In this document: piece by piece, positions 1 to 6,094 of the stretch
Numbering within the stretch: position 1 is the first letter of the stretch
Layout: each line of letters opens with the position of its first letter
Source of the DNA: Methylococcaceae bacterium UBA7658
GTDB taxonomy: Bacteria; Pseudomonadota; Gammaproteobacteria; Methylococcales; Methylomonadaceae
Reading direction: 5' to 3'
DNA length: 9,642 nt
Assembly: GCA_002483425.1 (NCBI GenBank)
Contig: DLHW01000036.1
Location: 8,082-17,723, forward strand
Notes under the pieces: model-generated
Database searches by the model: none
Told to the model about the DNA's origin: nothing
Seen by the model: the letters and a program-made list of their open reading frames with translations, nothing else
Translations under genes and position numbers: made by a program

Positions 1-153
1 TGCTAACTCATCCGGCGTATTGGGCAAGGAAGTAATATCGTTTAATTCAAAATCCAGGACGGCGATTTTTTCTTTGGCGGCGGCGTTATTGCCATGAGTT
101 AGGAGAGCGATAATGGCCAGAAAAAGAACAATACCGCGAGTAGTACTCGTCAT
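1..153 (-). CDS. Exported protein, DUF3280/DUF2380-like (5' part, cut by window edge)
   Basis: The reverse strand opens with ATG at 153-151 and reads 51 codons to the window edge, so the C-terminus is missing. An in-frame TAA just upstream (160-162) leaves this ATG as the start. Residues 1-26 look like a Sec signal peptide: MTSTTR, a hydrophobic core (GIVLFLAIIALL), then an Ala-rich end (NNAAA) suited to signal peptidase I. The mature part begins KEKIAVLDFELNDI and continues LPNTPDELA. I recall this IAVLDFEL start plus a nearby PNTP from small uncharacterised periplasmic proteins annotated DUF3280 or DUF2380 in methylotrophs; that assignment is from memory. The gene starts 27 nt after the cupin gene on the same strand, so the two are probably cotranscribed. 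Its function is unknown. The export call is more secure than the family name. Confidence 0.62.
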   Translation of the reverse strand, partial: MTSTTRGIVLFLAIIALLTHGNNAAAKEKIAVLDFELNDITSLPNTPDELA

Positions 154-180
154 CTTACTTTATTGATATGGATGACATAG

Positions 181-618
181 TTACTTATTTTGCTCGTTCA
201 GGCTAATCAGATCGGCCATGGTCAAGGTGCCGATAAAGTTTTCCTGGTCGTCGAGTAATTCGTAAAGAACTTCCTCCTTATTTTTACAACGGATACTAAA
301 GAAAACCACCGCTCCCTCATCGCCGCCGCATTCGCGGTGCGGATCAGGGCTGGCGGGGCTTGAGGTGTACTTGCCGACGGGCCGAATTTCCTTTAAATTG
401 CCGTTTGGTTCATAAAGCCGGTGTTCGCCTTGAATGACCAGCATTTTATTCAACGCTTTATGCCGGTGCAGGACAATCGGTTGACGAGGTTCGAATTTAA
501 AGAGTACGTCGGCAATGTTGTTTTCTAGATCAATATCCAAAATGGCGTAGACGAAATGTTCGAAATCGCCGAGTTGTTGCCACTGAATGTTACGGTCGTC
601 AAATTGATAGGCGTTCAT
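181..618 (-). CDS. Small cupin-domain protein
   Basis: The product is 145 residues with no signal peptide or membrane segment, so it is cytoplasmic and has the usual size of a one-domain cupin. The first cupin motif is seen around residues 48-72: HRH, then KMLVIQGEHRLYE, matching the G(X)5HXH(X)nE/G pattern loosely. The second half has PDPHRECGGDEGAVVFF, with a further His near residue 94. The two His of HRH plus the later His could bind a metal, as in many cupins; this is inference. The tail (LLDDQENFIGTLTMADLI) is acidic. The ATG is preceded 9 nt upstream by AGGAG (plus-strand 628-632), one of the better ribosome sites in the window. The gene lies upstream of the exported-protein gene and divergent from the kinase pair, so it could be a sensor, an enzyme or a regulatory accessory. 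Substrate and reaction cannot be told. Confidence 0.8.
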   Translation of the reverse strand: MNAYQFDDRNIQWQQLGDFEHFVYAILDIDLENNIADVLFKFEPRQPIVLHRHKALNKMLVIQGEHRLYEPNGNLKEIRPVGKYTSSPASPDPHRECGGDEGAVVFFSIRCKNKEEVLYELLDDQENFIGTLTMADLISLNEQNK

Positions 619-835
619 GACGCTGATCTCCTAATTAGGGTTGATAAAAATTGAGTTTAGATTGAATCGGTATACAGCTTAATCCAATCTATCTGTTTGG
701 TAATCAGTGAATTGCCCGTGAATAACGGGCAATTTGCCCGATGTTCGACACGGACTTTTTTCTGCTGGCGTTGGGGCATAGAATGCAATCGATACTTGAT
801 AACCTTCTGTTTTATCGTCTTGTGAACCTTTGCCT
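619..835. other. Divergent intergenic region
   Basis: This roughly 215-nt stretch separates the minus-strand cupin operon from the plus-strand kinase operon, so it should contain both promoters and probably shared regulation. I see no convincing sigma-70 -35/-10 pair in either direction. Two symmetric structures stand out. One is a TTGCCCG/CGGGCAA cluster at 710-740, listed separately. The other is a 7-bp inverted repeat TAGATTG (658-664) and CAATCTA (685-691), separated by 20 nt, on the cupin side. No coding region is supported here. Confidence 0.6.
710..740. promoter_or_regulatory. Triple TTGCCCG element / stem-loop in divergent promoter region
   Basis: TTGCCCG occurs at 712-718 and again at 734-740, 22 nt apart start to start, with its reverse complement CGGGCAA at 726-732 between them. 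Positions 710-719 and 725-734 form a 10-bp perfect stem with a 5-nt loop (GAATA). Alternatively 726-732 can pair with 734-740. The arrangement resembles an operator with sites on one helix face about two turns apart, about 100 nt upstream of the kinase start and on the 5' side of the cupin gene. A regulator binding here is inference; the repeat is seen directly. Confidence 0.45.
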
Positions 836-2200
836 ATGAACTTGAAAATCCACTTGTTGCTGCAGATTATCTTGATTGCTACGGTATGTTTGCTGGCGAC
901 CGGCAGCTATGTGTTGTTTCAGGTTAATCGGCAAGTTAAAGAAGAGACCACCACCATCCTTGAGGCCGCCGGTAACTATCTGGAAGTCCAGCTTTCGGGA
1001 ATTAATCCCAACGTACAACAACCCGGTCATTTCCCTGATTTTGATCTGTGGAAGCAGACTTATCCTTATTCCGGCATTTGCTTACGCTATACTCCGTCTG
1101 ATCAGAGAATATCCAACTATACGCTTTGCCAAGGCGAAGCCACACCGATTAAATATTGGCCAAAAGCATTTGAAACTATTTACCAATCGATCTTCAGTAC
1201 GGGTATCGAACTAACCCGCCCGATCACCTTCAAGGGCGCGGTGGTTGGTTCGATCACAGTCATCCCCAGCGCGGATAACGAACTGGCGAAAGCCTGGAAC
1301 AGCATTAAAGGTTTATTAGGGCTTGCCGCCAGTACGACGCTCGCCGTGTGTGCGTGGGTTTATGTCGCCATTCATCGGGCATTACGTCCCGCCCAAACCA
1401 TCGTCAACAATCTGGAACAGATGCAACATGATGATTCGCCAACACCTTTACCTGATTTTAAGTTGCTCGAATGGCAACGAATCGGCTCAGCTATCAATCA
1501 CTTTACTGCTACCCAAAAACAACTGCTTTCAGACCGTAAAAAGTTGGTATTACAACTGATGTCGGTTCAAGAGGAGGAACGCGCCTTTCTAGCGCGGGAA
1601 TTACACGATGATCTGGGTCAATGCCTGACCGGAATTAGCGCGCTTTCGACCTCGATACTACAGGCCGCGCAACAAAGTTGTCCACAAATCATTATAGAAT
1701 CTGAAAGCATTGTCCGAATTAACCGCCGGATGATGGACACCATCAGAGCCTTGCTGTTGCGCCTACGTCCGGCCGAATTGGAAGAACTTAGTCTCGACGC
1801 GTGTTTGCACACGATGATGGAGGAATGGAACAGGCAACACCAAGACCGTATTATTTGTCGCCTGACTATTCAAGGCGGTAGCCGATCATTAAAGTCGCCC
1901 ATGCCGATCGTTTTGTTCCGTATTGTGCAGGAAGGCTTAACAAACATCGCTAAACATGCCAATGCGACAGAAGCGATAATTAAACTGGAAATCGTTCAGT
2001 GCAACACAAGCTTAACGATTGAGGATAACGGTAAGCTTAACGTATTTCCCTTCCCTAAGACAAAGGGATTGGGTTTGTTGGGTATTCGCGAGCGGGTGAC
2101 GGGTTTAGGTGGAAATTTCGCGTTAAGTAAAAGTCCGCTGGGCGGGCTGAGGCTTCAGGTAAACTTTCCTGTCTCTGCTGATGAGAGCCTGAAAACATGA
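836..2200 (+). CDS. Membrane sensor histidine kinase with LapD/MoxY-like periplasmic domain, NarX/MoxY type
   Basis: The kinase should sense a periplasmic signal and phosphorylate the regulator encoded just after it. Numbering is from ATG 836 (454 residues); an in-frame TTG at 830 would add two. Transmembrane helix 1 is near 7-28 and helix 2 near 159-180. The 130-residue periplasmic part between them resembles LapD_MoxY_N domains: a REE-like KEE after helix 1, GICLRY, TLCQG, and a late GAVVGSITV strand. It has two cysteines, C82 and C98. A HAMP-like linker follows to about 230. The HisKA_3 box is ARELHDDLGQ with phospho-acceptor H257. The ATPase shows an N box (QEGLTNIAKHA, N370), DNG at 397-399 and GLGLLGIRERV. 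After DNG the usual second glycine is missing (DNGKLNVF). The gene overlaps the next by 4 nt (ATGA). No good Shine-Dalgarno precedes the start. The pairing resembles MoxY/MxaY of methanol oxidation, but the role is not proven. Confidence 0.88.
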   Translation: MNLKIHLLLQIILIATVCLLATGSYVLFQVNRQVKEETTTILEAAGNYLEVQLSGINPNVQQPGHFPDFDLWKQTYPYSGICLRYTPSDQRISNYTLCQGEATPIKYWPKAFETIYQSIFSTGIELTRPITFKGAVVGSITVIPSADNELAKAWNSIKGLLGLAASTTLAVCAWVYVAIHRALRPAQTIVNNLEQMQHDDSPTPLPDFKLLEWQRIGSAINHFTATQKQLLSDRKKLVLQLMSVQEEERAFLARELHDDLGQCLTGISALSTSILQAAQQSCPQIIIESESIVRINRRMMDTIRALLLRLRPAELEELSLDACLHTMMEEWNRQHQDRIICRLTIQGGSRSLKSPMPIVLFRIVQEGLTNIAKHANATEAIIKLEIVQCNTSLTIEDNGKLNVFPFPKTKGLGLLGIRERVTGLGGNFALSKSPLGGLRLQVNFPVSADESLKT

Positions 2201-2850
2201 CGGAAGCTAAGATCACCATTCTGCTGGCGGACGACCATGCCATCGTCCGGGAAGGCTACCGAGCCCTACTGAGTAAACAGCCCGGAATGGAAGTGGTTGC
2301 CGAAGCATCCGATGGCAACCAAGCTTATCAGTTATATAAAGTTTATCGGCCAGATGTCACCATCATGGATATTTCCATGCCTGGCCCAAGCGGTATAGAG
2401 ACCATCCATCGCATCAAACAACGCGATCCGGCGGCAAAAATCCTGGTGTTCACCATGCACCAGAATCCCCGCTTCGCCGAGCAAGCCCTAAAAGCAGGGG
2501 CTTTAGGTTACATAACCAAAAGTAGTCCGCCGGAAGAATTGCTGCGCGCCATCCGCGAAGTCCACGTGAGCCGCCGCGTGTTAAGCCCGGATATAGCCCA
2601 GGCTTTGGCTTTAGAAAAAACCGGCAGTGATAATCAAGAAGCCTTAACTCCTCGGGAATTTGAAATCCTGCGCTTGCTGATGGCGCCCAAATCGAAAGAA
2701 GAGGTTGCTAATATATTGAATATAAGTCCAAAGACCGTCGCTAATTGTCATTACCTGATAAAAAGTAAATTAGGAGTTGCCAGCGACGTTGAATTAACGC
2801 ATTGGGCGATTAAAATGAGCCTAATTGATTCCCTTATTGGGAGAGGATAA
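2197..2850 (+). CDS. NarL/LuxR-family response regulator
   Basis: The 217-residue protein is a cytoplasmic two-domain regulator. The receiver domain (about 5-122) has the acidic pair D12/D13, phospho-acceptor D58 in VTIMDISMPG, T86 in VFTMH and K108 in YITKS, so all the catalytic positions are present. The LuxR-type helix-turn-helix covers roughly 148-205: LTPREFEILRLL, then KSKEEVANILNISPKTVANC with the recognition helix, then KLGVASDVEL. The start ATG overlaps the kinase stop, so the pair is translationally coupled and almost certainly cognate. It has the layout of MxaB/MoxX regulators of methanol dehydrogenase genes and of NarL and UhpA; which of these it matches functionally cannot be decided from sequence alone. 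A large hairpin follows the gene and may bound its transcript. Confidence 0.93.
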   Translation: MTEAKITILLADDHAIVREGYRALLSKQPGMEVVAEASDGNQAYQLYKVYRPDVTIMDISMPGPSGIETIHRIKQRDPAAKILVFTMHQNPRFAEQALKAGALGYITKSSPPEELLRAIREVHVSRRVLSPDIAQALALEKTGSDNQEALTPREFEILRLLMAPKSKEEVANILNISPKTVANCHYLIKSKLGVASDVELTHWAIKMSLIDSLIGRG

Positions 2851-2893
2851 CCACGTACGGTGGGTAAACCTCGTACATCCGGTTGTCGGGTCA

Positions 2894-2963
2894 TAACCCG
2901 CCTTGTATTTTAAACCCGACCATAGTCGCTACTACGGTCGGGTTTAAAATACAAGGCGGATTA
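2894..2963. repeat. 70-nt near-perfect inverted repeat (large hairpin)
   Basis: Arms 2898-2921 and 2936-2959 are a perfect 24-bp inverted repeat. Inside it, after one A/C mismatch, 2923-2926 pairs with 2931-2934 around a CGCT loop. Outside it, after one mismatch at 2897/2960, three more pairs form (2894-2896 with 2961-2963). The inner stem is GC-rich (ACCCGACC with GGTCGGGT) and is followed by TTTAAAAT, so on either strand it could act as a weak bidirectional terminator, although there is no true T-run. A smaller hairpin, CGGGT-CATA-ACCCG (2887-2900), overlaps its left edge. Confidence 0.85.
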
Positions 2964-3027
2964 CGCCACGCTTCAGCATCAATGGTGTATATTTGAGATT
3001 TGTGATTTTGCATAGCTAATCCGCCTT
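2953..3027. repeat. REP-like GGCGGATTA / TAATCCGCC repeat pair
   Basis: AAGGCGGATTA at 2953-2963 is exactly the reverse complement of TAATCCGCCTT at 3017-3027, with 53 nt between. A third copy with one mismatch (TAACCCGCCTT) is at 2894-2904 and forms the outer left arm of the hairpin. From memory, GGCGGATTA palindromes are common dispersed intergenic repeats in Methylococcales genomes. The stretch beginning ACGTACGGTGGGTAAACC (from 2853) also looks like a degenerate dispersed repeat. Whether they are mobile is not visible from one window. Confidence 0.6.
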
Positions 3028-3035
3028 ACAAAACT

Positions 3036-3041
3036 TATAAT
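3036..3041 (+). promoter_or_regulatory. Candidate -10 box for the ilvE operon
   Basis: A perfect TATAAT lies 60 nt upstream of the ilvE ATG. No good -35 hexamer sits at 16-18 nt spacing; the nearest match, TTGCAT at 3008-3013, is 22 nt away. The third repeat copy (3017-3027) falls in the spacer. It is the best promoter candidate in this gap, but not a strong call. Confidence 0.4.
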
Positions 3042-3101
3042 TGTCGTTTAAACGCAATACCAACAACATTTTGAATAAACAGCAAAACTTAAGGTGAAAC
3101 A

Positions 3102-4031
3102 ATGGCGACAATGGACGATAGGGATGGCCTGATTTGGCTGGACGGGCAATGGGTTGACTGGCGGGATGCCAAAGTCCATGTGTTGACGCACACCCTGCAT
3201 TACGGTTGTGGCGTATTCGAGGGCTTGCGGGCGTACCATACCGACAAGGGGCCGGCGATTTTCAAGATGCGCGAGCATACCGACCGCCTGTTTCGCTCCG
3301 CCCACATCATGAACATGCCGATGCCGTTCAGCAAGGACGAAATTGACGAGGCGCAAAAGCAGGCTATCGTCAAAAATAAGTTGGACAGCGCCTATATCCG
3401 CACCATGTGTTTTTATGGCTCGGAAGGTATGGGTTTGCGGGCGGATAACCTGAAAGTCCATGTGATGGTTGCCGCCTGGACGTGGGGCGCGTACCTGGGC
3501 GCGGAAAATATGGAAAAAGGCATCCGTATCCGCACATCATCGTATACCCGTAACCACGTCAACAGCACGATGTGCAAGGCGAAAGCGAACGGTAATTACA
3601 TCAACTCCATCCTGGCCTTGCAGGAAGCCTTATCGACCGGTTACGACGAAGCTTTGCTGCTCGACCACGAAGGTTTTGCCGCCGAAGGCAGCGGCGAAAA
3701 CCTGTTTATCGTCCGTAACGGCAAGCTGTACACGCCGGAAACCACCTCGGCCCTGGAAGGCATTACCCGCGACACGATTATGACGATTGCTGCTGAGCAA
3801 GGGTTAGACGTGAACGTAAAACGCATTACCCGCGATGAGGTTTATGTCGCCGATGAAGCCTTCTTTACCGGTTCTGCGGCCGAAGTGACGCCGATCCGCG
3901 AATACGACGGCCGTAAAATCGGCAACGGCGGCCGCGGCCCGATCACGCAAAAGTTGCAAGCCCTCTATTTCGATTACGTGCAAGGCCGCCGGACCGACCA
4001 TGCCGAATGGTTGACCTGCGTTAACCCATAG
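3102..4031 (+). CDS. ilvE: Branched-chain amino-acid aminotransferase
   Basis: IlvE is a cytoplasmic, PLP-dependent fold-type IV transaminase that makes leucine, isoleucine and valine from their 2-oxo acids with glutamate as amino donor. At 309 residues it matches the bacterial IlvE length. Visible family features are the N-terminal IWLDGQWVDWRDAKVHV, HTLHYGCGVFEGLRAY, the PLP lysine K161 in CKAKANGNYINS, the class IV signature EGSGENLF, and the cofactor phosphate-binding LEGITRDTI and FFTGSAAEVTPI. D-amino-acid transaminase and aminodeoxychorismate lyase share the fold, but the YGCGVFEG and AKANGNY motifs and the length favour IlvE. The ATG is preceded 5 nt upstream by AAGGTG (3091-3096), a reasonable ribosome site. 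It is the first gene of a long plus-strand run; waaF starts one nucleotide after its stop. Confidence 0.95.
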   Translation: MATMDDRDGLIWLDGQWVDWRDAKVHVLTHTLHYGCGVFEGLRAYHTDKGPAIFKMREHTDRLFRSAHIMNMPMPFSKDEIDEAQKQAIVKNKLDSAYIRTMCFYGSEGMGLRADNLKVHVMVAAWTWGAYLGAENMEKGIRIRTSSYTRNHVNSTMCKAKANGNYINSILALQEALSTGYDEALLLDHEGFAAEGSGENLFIVRNGKLYTPETTSALEGITRDTIMTIAAEQGLDVNVKRITRDEVYVADEAFFTGSAAEVTPIREYDGRKIGNGGRGPITQKLQALYFDYVQGRRTDHAEWLTCVNP

Positions 4032-4032
4032 T

Positions 4033-5061
4033 TTGAAAAGTCAGGCAAAAATCCTGATTGCCGGACCGTCATGGGTCGGCGACATGGTCATGGCGCAAAG
4101 TCTGTTCATGTTGCTTAAATATACCGATCCCGAATGCCGGATCGTTGTGCTCGCACCTGCTTGGTCTTTTCCGCTTCTGGAGCGGATGCCGGAGGTTTCA
4201 AAAGCGATTGAAATGCCTCTGAAACACGGCGAATTTGGGCTGATGGCGCGCTACAGTCTAGGCCGGAAAATCGCTTCACAAGGCTACGATCAAGCCATCG
4301 TATTGCCGAACTCCTGGAAATCGGCGTTGATTCCGTTTTTTGCCCGTATTCCCAAGCGTACAGGCTTTACCGGAGAGTTCCGTTGGGGGCTGTTGAATGA
4401 CGCCAGGCAGTTGGATAAACATACGCTTACGATGACGGTGCAACGGTTTGTCGCCTTGGGTTTGCCTGCCAACGCGCCGCAACCGCCTGAATTCTTCTAT
4501 CCCCGGCTTTCCGTCAACACGGCTGGACAAGAAGCTGTGATCCGGAAATTTGATTTAACCATCAACGGCAACATTCTTGCTCTATGTCCCGGTGCTGAAT
4601 TCGGCCCTTCGAAACGCTGGCCGCCGGAACATTTTGCCAAGGTTGCCGCAGCGAAAATACAAGGCGGTTGGCAAGTCTGGCTGCTTGGTTCGGAAAAAGA
4701 CAAAGAACCGGCCGAAGCCATAAACGGGCTCACCGGTGGGCAATGCCAGAATTTCGCCGGATGCACCACCTTGACCGAAGCCATCGATTTGCTATCTCTT
4801 GCCCATACAGTCATCGCTAACGATTCTGGGCTTATGCACTTGGCGGCCGCACTGGATAAACCAGTGATCGCAATTTACGGTTCGACACCGCCCGCCTTTG
4901 CTCCGCCGCTGTGCGATTCTGCGCAATCTGTCTCATTGAACCTGCCTTGCTCCCCATGCCGGAAGCGGATTTGTCCGCTGTATCCCGAAGACCATCCCAG
5001 GCATACGGAATGTATGACCGGAATTAAGCCTGAACGAATCCTTGAACTTATTGCCGGTTAA
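4033..5061 (+). CDS. waaF: ADP-heptose:LPS heptosyltransferase II
   Basis: WaaF is a GT9 glycosyltransferase at the cytoplasmic face of the inner membrane that adds the second L-glycero-D-manno-heptose to the LPS inner core. The 342 residues match the family. The N-terminal KILIAGPSWVGDMVMAQSLF is the WaaF hallmark. LPNSWKSALIPFFA, CPGAEFGPSKRWPPEHFA, LLGSEKDKE and NDSGLMHLAAALDKPVIAIYGSTPP follow in family order, the last two in the nucleotide-sugar-binding half. The C-terminus carries the usual Cys-rich CRKRICPLY. The start is a TTG at 4033: the frame has TGA at 4012-4014, no other start codon lies between, and the first ATG falls inside the conserved WVGDM motif. No Shine-Dalgarno is seen, so translation probably depends on ribosomes ending ilvE 1 nt upstream. 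Confidence 0.95.
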   Translation: MKSQAKILIAGPSWVGDMVMAQSLFMLLKYTDPECRIVVLAPAWSFPLLERMPEVSKAIEMPLKHGEFGLMARYSLGRKIASQGYDQAIVLPNSWKSALIPFFARIPKRTGFTGEFRWGLLNDARQLDKHTLTMTVQRFVALGLPANAPQPPEFFYPRLSVNTAGQEAVIRKFDLTINGNILALCPGAEFGPSKRWPPEHFAKVAAAKIQGGWQVWLLGSEKDKEPAEAINGLTGGQCQNFAGCTTLTEAIDLLSLAHTVIANDSGLMHLAAALDKPVIAIYGSTPPAFAPPLCDSAQSVSLNLPCSPCRKRICPLYPEDHPRHTECMTGIKPERILELIAG

Positions 5062-5068
5062 CTGATCT

Positions 5069-6070
5069 ATGCGCATAGCCATCGTTAAGCTTTCAGCTTT
5101 AGGCGATATTGTTCATGCGATGGTTGCGCTGCAATTCATTAAGCAACACTATCCCGATAGCGAAATCGATTGGCTTGTTGAAAACCGTTTTGCGGGGATT
5201 TTGCAATATAATCAGGATATTACTAATATACTCACAATTAACCTTAAAGGACTTAAGACAAATAAGTTTGGTATTTTTCAAGAAATCAAAAAAATCCGCC
5301 GGTATGCTAAAAATAACTATGATTTGGTAATTGACGCCCAGGGGCTTATCAAGTCGGCTATCGCCGCTAGCTTGTTGGGTAAGCGGGTCGCCGGTTTCGA
5401 TAAACACTCAATCCGGGAAAAAGCCGCAGCTTGGTTTTACAGTGAAAAAATCGCCTGCGGCTATGATGAAAATACGATTGACCGGAATGCGCGGATACTG
5501 TCCCAACCGCTCGGATTCAACATCACAAGCAACAATATTTTTGCAAAAAAATCTTTTTTATACAGTGCTCATGCAAAGTCAGGGCTTGATGCATTTTTTC
5601 CACAAAACGCCGTCACAGTTGTCTTTGTTATCGGCTCAACATGGGCGAGCCGGAATTATCCAGCAGAAAAATTTGTTAATATCGCCAAAGCTTTACAAGA
5701 GAATTGCCTCATCTCATGGGGTAGTCGCGAGGAGCGGAGCAAAGCAGAATGGATGGCGAAGCAATGTGGTAATATTAGGGTATTACCGTCAATGGATTTA
5801 AATGACTTAAAATCGGTCATAGCTCGGGCGAATCTCGTTATCGGCAATGACACCGGACCTACTCATATGGCTTGGGCGATGAATAAACCCTCGATTACCA
5901 TATTCGGGCCGACACCGGTCAGCAGGATTTACCAAACAGAAATCAATAAGGCGGTAAAATCGCATTCAACCGTCAACCCGTATAAACTGAATAAGGAAGA
6001 TTACTCCATTAAGGACATAGACGAACATGAAATCATCTATCAAGCTAAATTTCTGCTAACTAAACAATAA
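5069..6070 (+). CDS. waaC: ADP-heptose:LPS heptosyltransferase I
   Basis: WaaC is the GT9 enzyme that transfers the first heptose from ADP-heptose to Kdo of the nascent LPS core, one step before WaaF. The 333 residues contain RIAIVKLSALGDIVHAMVAL at the N-terminus (the WaaC form of the GT9 opening), IDWLVENRFAGIL, VIDAQGLIKSAIAASLLG, VFVIGSTWASRNYPAEKF and NDTGPTHMAWAMNKPSITIFGPTP. Final MAWAMNKPSITIFG versus WaaF's MHLAAALDKPVIAIYG separates the two. The gene starts 7 nt after waaF with no strong Shine-Dalgarno. Base use is odd: 5201-5340 is about 29% G+C by hand count (41 of 140), against 58% in a 60-nt sample of waaF, although the frame is intact. The lower G+C may reflect separate ancestry or relaxed codon use. 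Confidence 0.93.
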   Translation: MRIAIVKLSALGDIVHAMVALQFIKQHYPDSEIDWLVENRFAGILQYNQDITNILTINLKGLKTNKFGIFQEIKKIRRYAKNNYDLVIDAQGLIKSAIAASLLGKRVAGFDKHSIREKAAAWFYSEKIACGYDENTIDRNARILSQPLGFNITSNNIFAKKSFLYSAHAKSGLDAFFPQNAVTVVFVIGSTWASRNYPAEKFVNIAKALQENCLISWGSREERSKAEWMAKQCGNIRVLPSMDLNDLKSVIARANLVIGNDTGPTHMAWAMNKPSITIFGPTPVSRIYQTEINKAVKSHSTVNPYKLNKEDYSIKDIDEHEIIYQAKFLLTKQ

Positions 6071-6094
6071 ACCCATCTCAAGTAAACTTTTTAA

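Noticed and set aside
830..835. TTG at 830 as the start of the kinase
   Set aside because: It would add only two residues, and ATG 836 gives the typical short basic start (MNLK) before the first membrane helix. Neither has a clear ribosome site, so this is a preference, not proof.
2894..2963. Calling the large hairpin a classical rho-independent terminator
   Set aside because: The stem is long and AT-rich in its lower half and no run of Ts follows it. Termination is possible but the repeat interpretation fits better.
2851..3101. CRISPR array or small RNA gene in the intergenic repeats
   Set aside because: The repeats are inverted rather than evenly spaced direct repeats, and there are no spacers of constant length. 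No promoter-terminator pair for an RNA is evident.
3048..3461. 137-codon minus-strand open frame overlapping the ilvE start
   Set aside because: It is antisense to the conserved N-terminus of IlvE and has no start signals or recognisable domain.
5331..5801. 156-codon plus-strand open frame inside waaC
   Set aside because: The waaC frame carries clear GT9 motifs over the same bases; the alternative frame shows no family features.
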